Source of the DNA: Wyeomyia smithii
Lineage: Eukaryota; Arthropoda; Insecta; Diptera; Culicidae
NCBI RefSeq assembly: GCF_029784165.1
Contig: NC_073695.1
Coordinates: 229,185,916-229,249,915, forward strand
DNA length: 64,000 nucleotides
Reading direction: 5' to 3'
Notes under the pieces: generated by a model
The model's input: only the letters and a program-made list of their open reading frames with translations
What the model was told of the DNA's origin: nothing
The model's database searches: none
Shown: piece after piece, positions 63,441 through 64,000 of the stretch
How the letters are laid out: every line of letters starts with the position of its first letter
Position numbering within the stretch: the stretch's first letter is position 1
Translations under genes and position numbers: made by a program

Positions 63441-64000
63441 TTTGGTATTTTTTCATTTCGATTTTTTTTATTGCTTTATTTACAATATATAGTGTCCAAT
63501 ATTTTTAATTTGGTTTTCAATTTTTTATGCTTCACCGTAGGATAATGATAAAATAGAAGAACCCCATTCAAATTATCATCTTCATGTTATCAAACAGTCA
63601 GTAGTTTTGAACTGAAAAAAAAATAGCGAATAAATTTTTGTGCTTTATATATTATTTTAGCAATGTCGAACGATATGTGGTTCATTGCAGGTCTACGCCT
63701 TAGAATGTTGGTTATTAAAGTAACGGTTGAGTCTTTGTGAACATTTCTCTTCTAATTTCGATTATTACACTTGCCTCCATAACATTTGCCAATTGCAAGA
63801 AAGATAGCATAGTACAATCTGTTTCAGCACCATAACAGTAATCAAATATCGGAGATTCGAAATTGCGATTATTTGAACCTCTTCTCTTCGAACTCTGGCA
63901 AGCAAAAAGCAGTCCCATCGTTGGATCGGATCCGACGCTGCCGCTGTGACGCGCGATGACGTCAATTGAGGAAACGAAGGAGCAAACAAAACTGTGGCTG
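63441..64000. other. Gene-free right edge
   Basis: AT-rich to about 63700, then somewhat more balanced. Two short minus-strand frames (63715-63989) overlap in different frames and have no recognised similarity. Confidence 0.35.

Overview
This 64 kb window looks like nuclear DNA of a mosquito, most probably a culicine such as Aedes. That reading is an inference from an insect-type Mastermind exon embedded in a repeat-dominated, AT-rich, gene-poor landscape. The repeats include a Jockey-clade LINE with a Drosophila-style DPE promoter, R1-clade and RTE-like LINE fragments, a DD37E-type mariner relative and many MITEs. No species assignment is possible from the sequence alone.

Only one host protein-coding segment is well supported: the first coding exon of mastermind (mam, the Notch co-activator), from 53474 to a consensus splice donor at 54023 on the + strand. 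Its 5' UTR probably runs back to a splice acceptor at 53046, and a candidate upstream non-coding exon ends at a GTAAGT donor at 44314. If so, most of the window is the promoter region and first intron of mam, and the right-hand ~10 kb starts its next intron.

Layout. 1-8 kb: AT-rich sequence with a 1.1 kb foldback element (2375-3453), a tRNA-like SINE (5211-5460) and GC-richer single-copy-looking islands (about 600-2000 and 7260-7850). 8-15 kb: a strand-biased A-rich tract carrying SINEs, a hAT-like MITE with an 8-bp target duplication (10097-10601), a TA-flanked terminal-inverted-repeat (TIR) element (11357-11963) and a 125-bp minisatellite element inside another repeat (12226-14736). 15-23 kb: a nested stack in which an element with termini at 14949 and 22853 has been filled by an R1-clade LINE relic, a palindromic MITE and a full-length but decayed Jockey-clade LINE. 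23-31 kb: single-copy-looking DNA, an RTE-like LINE relic, a TTA-flanked MITE, a SINE and a complete but frameshifted DD37E-type mariner. 31-47 kb: mostly unique sequence with nested foldbacks (34318-36765), a 253-bp tandem duplication beside a mariner relic, SINE pieces and a pogo-like MITE. 47-51 kb: an RTE-like relic interrupted by an internally deleted R1-clade copy, then a SINE and a 3' Jockey relic. 53-54 kb: the mam exon. 55-57.3 kb: a large palindromic foldback with internal ~150-bp repeats. 57-64 kb: AT-rich DNA, a second copy of the minisatellite element, a SINE and another foldback.

There is no operon-like or multi-gene system here. The window is of interest mainly for its layered transposon history, whose order can be read from target-site duplications and interruptions, and for several foldback families that share termini. 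Apart from the mam exon, every coding region seen belongs to a mobile element and carries visible frameshifts, stops or truncations.
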